Of a DNA stretch of 19,769 bases, positions 17,020 through 19,769 are shown piece after piece; the stretch's first letter is position 1; the number at the start of each line of letters is the position of its first letter. The notes below the pieces were generated by a model. It did no database searches. It saw only the letters and a program-made list of their open reading frames with translations, and was not told where the DNA came from. The stretch is from NCBI GenBank assembly GCA_902810755.1, contig CADDYT010000118.1, positions 1-19,769 on the forward strand. Direction: 5' to 3'. Source of the DNA: Chloroflexota bacterium (GTDB lineage: Bacteria; Chloroflexota; Ktedonobacteria; Ktedonobacterales; Ktedonobacteraceae). A program made the translations under genes and the position numbers.

Positions 17020-19369
17020 CCTCGACCTGTTGCAAAGCGTGCCGCCCTACCATTTACAGGCCGTCGCGAAGACGCGCCGCCTGCCGCTCGCTACGAAAGG
17101 GCTGCCGCTACTCGCCGCCTCGACTTCCACCCTCACCCTCGACGAGGTAACGGCGGTTGCCCCCCACCTCTTCAATGCCGCCAGTATCGGTGAAGCCATG
17201 CGCTCGCTGAATGAATTAGAGACGGCCATCTTGCGGGAATTGCTGGCCTGCGGCGGGCGCGCCAATAGCCGCGACCTCGCCCTTTATCTGATCAGCAGCG
17301 GGATTCTCAACCTTGAAAAGGCCGGGGGCGTCGTTCCAGCTAACCCGGCAAGCGAGTCGCCAGGCTCGCTCTACCCGACTCCCCACCCGCATGGGCCGTT
17401 TGAACTGGCGCTGCGCCGCCTGCTGCTGCTCGGCCTCGTCTTCTGGAGCAAGCAGCTAAACCTTGCCGGGCGCGACTACGCCAGCGGCGTCTATGATGCC
17501 GTGCTGATCGTGCCGGTGGCGGTGCGGGAGGCGGCGCGGGCTGTCTGGCCGGACATCGATCAGCCAGCCGCGCAGGAGGAGGTCACCGCGCTGGCGGTGG
17601 GCGCGAGCGCGTGGGATATGCAGAAGGCGCTGTATCTTTACTGGTCGCTGGTGGCCTCGGCGCGTGAAGGATTTTCGCTGCTCAATAGCGGGCTGCTCGC
17701 GCGCGCCGCGCTGCGGCAGGTCATCGATCTGTTGCAGCCACGCTCGACGCTGGAACAGATTCGGGCGGAGAACGAGGTTCCGCGCCTGCTCTTCATTCGC
17801 CTGCTCTTGATGGAATTGGGGTTGTTGCGCGTGCAGCAGGGGAGCCTGCGCGCGGCCCCGGCTGAGGCATATTTCGCGCTGCCCCTGCTGGAACGCATGC
17901 GGCGCTGCTACCGACTGTGGCTGGAGAGGCCGTTCTGGAATGAGATGGGCGCGCTACCGGATGTGCTGGTGCGCCCCGGCCCGGCCCCCACCGAGCCGGC
18001 GCACGAAGAGGTGGTGCGCGCCCGACAGACCATCATCGAGCGGCTGCGCCACGAAAGCGGTGCTGGCTGGCATGATATCACCGCCTTTATCGCCCGCAGC
18101 AAGCTTTATGCCCCCTACCTGCTGTTTCCGCGCAAGTACGGGCCGCGCGCCGAACGCTATTCGGAAGGCGGCAATCCCTACGGATGGGATTTTCGCCTGC
18201 GCCGGGGCTGGCTCACACATCGCGAAGGCTGGCATATCGTGGAAGGCGGCTTCATTCGCGCCGTGCTGAACGGGCCGCTGCAATGGCTGGGCCTGCTCGA
18301 AGTCAAGCCCGACGGCAGCGCCTTTCGCCTGCTGCCGGAAGCCTCGTTGATAATGAGCGAGATGCCCCGCGAGGGCATGGAGCCGACCTGGGGACGTTTG
18401 ATCGTGCAGCCCAACTTTGACCTCATGGCGATGGCCCCCGTCTCAGAGGCCCTGCTGGTGCAACTGGACCGCTTCGCCGAACGCCTGCGCCTCGAACATG
18501 TCGCCTACTACCGTCTGACGAAGCAGAGCGTGACGCGCGCCGTTCAAACGGGTCTGCATGCGGAGGAGATACAGCAGGTGCTGGAGACGGCGGCGGGCGG
18601 CAGCATTCCGCAGAATGTGCAGTATTCACTGGTGGAATGGGAGCGGCAGGCGCGGCGCATCGAACTCTGGCCGCGTGTGGCCCTGCTCGAAGTCGACAGC
18701 CCGGAACTGCTTGACTCGCTCTACGCCGACGAGGAAACGCGCCCCCTGCTTGGCCGCCGCCTCTCGCTGGTGCTGGCTGAGGTCGCGCCTCGCCACCTGC
18801 CCGCCGTTCAACAGGCGCTCTGGCAGCGCGATTACCTGCCCGCCCTGACATCTGCTCCCACGCAGGATAGCCTGCTGTCAGGCGGCCAGCAAGCCAGCCG
18901 GGAACCGCAATGGCGGCTGCACGAGAACGGCCTGTTACAGCCCCTCTACGCCGTGACCAACCTCTATCTCGTCACTGAGGCCGAACGGATCAGCGAACGG
19001 CACGAGGAGAGCGGCTGGCAGCAGATTACGCCCATCTCTATCCAGCGAGCGCGGGAGGCTGGTATCTCGCTGGATGCCATTGTGCGCTTCCTGCAACAGT
19101 ATTGCGCAGGGGGCATCCCGGCCCCTTTTCTCATTCGCCTCAAACTCTGGGGCGGCGGCTATAGCGGCGCGTCCACCGTCGCGGTCGAGCGCACCCCGCT
19201 CCTGCGCCTGCCCGCCCAGATTTTGCAGGACCTCCAGGCCGATGAAGAACTACAATCCCTGCTCGATTCCGAAGTCCCCCTCCATGCTCGCCTCGTGCGC
19301 GTCCCCGCCGAACATCTCGCGCAGGTGATCGAGTTGTTGCGGGAAAGAGGCTTTGAGATCGAAGAATAG
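17000..19369 (+). CDS. Helicase-associated (XPB/Ssl2 N-terminal-like) protein, paralogue of the upstream gene
   Basis: Predicted 789-residue protein without recognised catalytic motifs. An N-terminal winged-helix-like region (about 50-110, LNELETAILRELLACGGRAN) is followed by a middle segment (about 350-440) with WHIVEGGFIRAVLNGPLQWL, the counterpart of the upstream protein's EGRYLTNLLQGPLHWWG. From about 463 comes WGRLIVQPNFDLMAMAPVSE, the typical opening of the helicase-associated domain, continuing to about 640. It lacks the SWIM finger and acidic tract. ATGs at 16985, 17000 and 17006 are in frame; AAGGGTGG at 16991-16998 favours 17000 or 17006 over 16985. With 17000 it overlaps the upstream gene by 20 nt, so the two are translationally coupled and probably form a complex (inference). 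The perfect palindrome follows the stop by 5 bp. Confidence 0.85.
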   Translation: MTMEQHDLDLLQSVPPYHLQAVAKTRRLPLATKGLPLLAASTSTLTLDEVTAVAPHLFNAASIGEAMRSLNELETAILRELLACGGRANSRDLALYLISSGILNLEKAGGVVPANPASESPGSLYPTPHPHGPFELALRRLLLLGLVFWSKQLNLAGRDYASGVYDAVLIVPVAVREAARAVWPDIDQPAAQEEVTALAVGASAWDMQKALYLYWSLVASAREGFSLLNSGLLARAALRQVIDLLQPRSTLEQIRAENEVPRLLFIRLLLMELGLLRVQQGSLRAAPAEAYFALPLLERMRRCYRLWLERPFWNEMGALPDVLVRPGPAPTEPAHEEVVRARQTIIERLRHESGAGWHDITAFIARSKLYAPYLLFPRKYGPRAERYSEGGNPYGWDFRLRRGWLTHREGWHIVEGGFIRAVLNGPLQWLGLLEVKPDGSAFRLLPEASLIMSEMPREGMEPTWGRLIVQPNFDLMAMAPVSEALLVQLDRFAERLRLEHVAYYRLTKQSVTRAVQTGLHAEEIQQVLETAAGGSIPQNVQYSLVEWERQARRIELWPRVALLEVDSPELLDSLYADEETRPLLGRRLSLVLAEVAPRHLPAVQQALWQRDYLPALTSAPTQDSLLSGGQQASREPQWRLHENGLLQPLYAVTNLYLVTEAERISERHEESGWQQITPISIQRAREAGISLDAIVRFLQQYCAGGIPAPFLIRLKLWGGGYSGASTVAVERTPLLRLPAQILQDLQADEELQSLLDSEVPLHARLVRVPAEHLAQVIELLRERGFEIEE

Positions 19370-19374
19370 GGCAT

Positions 19375-19452
19375 ATGCAAAAAGGGGCCGTGACGTGCAA
19401 AAGCGAAAAAAACGTTTTTTTCGCTTTTGCACGTCACGGCCCCTTTTTGCAT
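19375..19452. terminator. 78-bp perfect palindrome, probable bidirectional terminator
   Basis: The 39-bp arms are exact reverse complements with no loop (centre between 19413 and 19414). Each strand's outgoing arm ends CACGGCCCCTTTTTGCAT, a GC stem followed by T5, so it works as an intrinsic terminator in both directions. Further T6 lies at 19458-19463 on the plus strand. It starts 5 bp after the helicase-associated gene and lies about 67 nt past the 23S rRNA 3' end on the other strand, so it should stop both converging transcripts. Confidence 0.88.
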
Positions 19453-19519
19453 TCTACTTTTTTCCTCAATTTTGCCGAGACCGTTCTGAAGCAGAGAGCG
19501 ATCAGGACACATGAAGTGT

Positions 19520-19769
19520 GAAGACAAGCCGTACGATCATTAGGGCCACTTGGCTGAGCCGGTTACCCGGCTTACGCGCGTGGTCTATCAACCAGATGGT
19601 CTATCTGGGATCTTAATCTCACAATGGAGATGGGAAGACTGATCTTGAGGGCGGCTTCGTGCTTAGATGCTTTCAGCACTTCTCCTTTCTCGACGTAGCT
19701 ATCCAGCTGTGCTTCGGGCGAAACAACTGGCTCACCAGCGGTCGAGCCATCTCGGTCCTCTCGTACTGG
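19520..19769 (-). rRNA. rrl: 23S ribosomal RNA, 3' end (partial)
   Basis: The minus strand carries conserved 23S domain VI sequence. The sarcin-ricin loop AGTACGAGAGGACC lies at 19754-19767, at the very edge of the window. It is followed by GTGCTGAAAGCATCTAAGCA (helix region around 19660-19679) and the terminal GTTGATAGACC...CCCTAATGATCGTACGGCTT stretch near 19525-19595. The mature 3' end is placed near 19520 by comparison with the Escherichia coli ending and is accurate to a few bases. The rest of the gene runs off the right edge. No 5S rRNA gene lies in the 67 nt before the palindrome. Confidence 0.95.

Noticed and set aside
19453..19519. 5S rRNA or tRNA between the 23S end and the palindrome
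   Set aside because: Only about 67 nt, too short for 5S, with no cloverleaf or 5S-like sequence visible.

Overview
The window is GC-rich chromosomal DNA from a bacterium. My best guess is Chloroflexota, class Ktedonobacteria or a relative. This rests on gene content: a secreted sedolisin with FAEG/ERPLYF repeats, an ECF sigma factor with a zinc-finger anti-sigma factor, a coenzyme-B12 acyl-CoA mutase split from its cobalamin subunit, paired helicase-associated proteins, and many GC-rich hairpin repeats between genes. No marker gene here proves the lineage; the partial 23S rRNA at the right edge would settle it.

Layout. At 1-235 there is a long inverted repeat followed by 29-bp tandem repeats. 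At 236-3541 (minus) lies a secreted S53 (sedolisin/kumamolisin) peptidase of about 1101 residues with four C-terminal repeats. It is divergent from an ECF sigma factor (3915-4586), which overlaps a membrane anti-sigma factor with a ZAS-type zinc finger (4573-5667). A perfect 28-bp inverted repeat and a good sigma-70-type promoter precede a thiolase (5917-7098). A repeat-filled spacer separates it from a convergent MFS exporter (7547-8851, minus). A lower-GC relic of an AAA ATPase (8965-9327) runs into a B12-dependent mutase large subunit (9320-11062). Its diagnostic residues, Phe110 and Gln228, point to isobutyryl-CoA mutase rather than methylmalonyl-CoA mutase. A 433-bp block bounded by 16-bp inverted repeats follows, then a two-domain GNAT acetyltransferase (11517-12401), another dispersed repeat, and the translation-modification pair prmA-rsmE (12570-14384).

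The right end holds two long overlapping genes (14467-17019 and 17000-19369) under a clear promoter. They encode paralogous helicase-associated (XPB/Ssl2 N-terminal-like) proteins, and the first also carries a SWIM zinc finger and a SAP-like helix pair. Neither has helicase motor motifs. The operon meets the 3' end of a 23S rRNA gene (minus) at a perfect 78-bp palindrome that looks like a shared bidirectional terminator. No 5S rRNA gene lies between the 23S end and the palindrome.

Functional links. The sigma/anti-sigma pair probably senses an envelope or extracellular signal and may regulate the divergent protease (inference). The thiolase and the mutase both fit short-chain acyl-CoA metabolism but are not in one operon. 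The most unusual parts are the ICM-type mutase signature, the SWIM/helicase-associated paralogue pair, the inverted-repeat-bounded intergenic element with its 80-nt units, and the giant palindrome after the rRNA.
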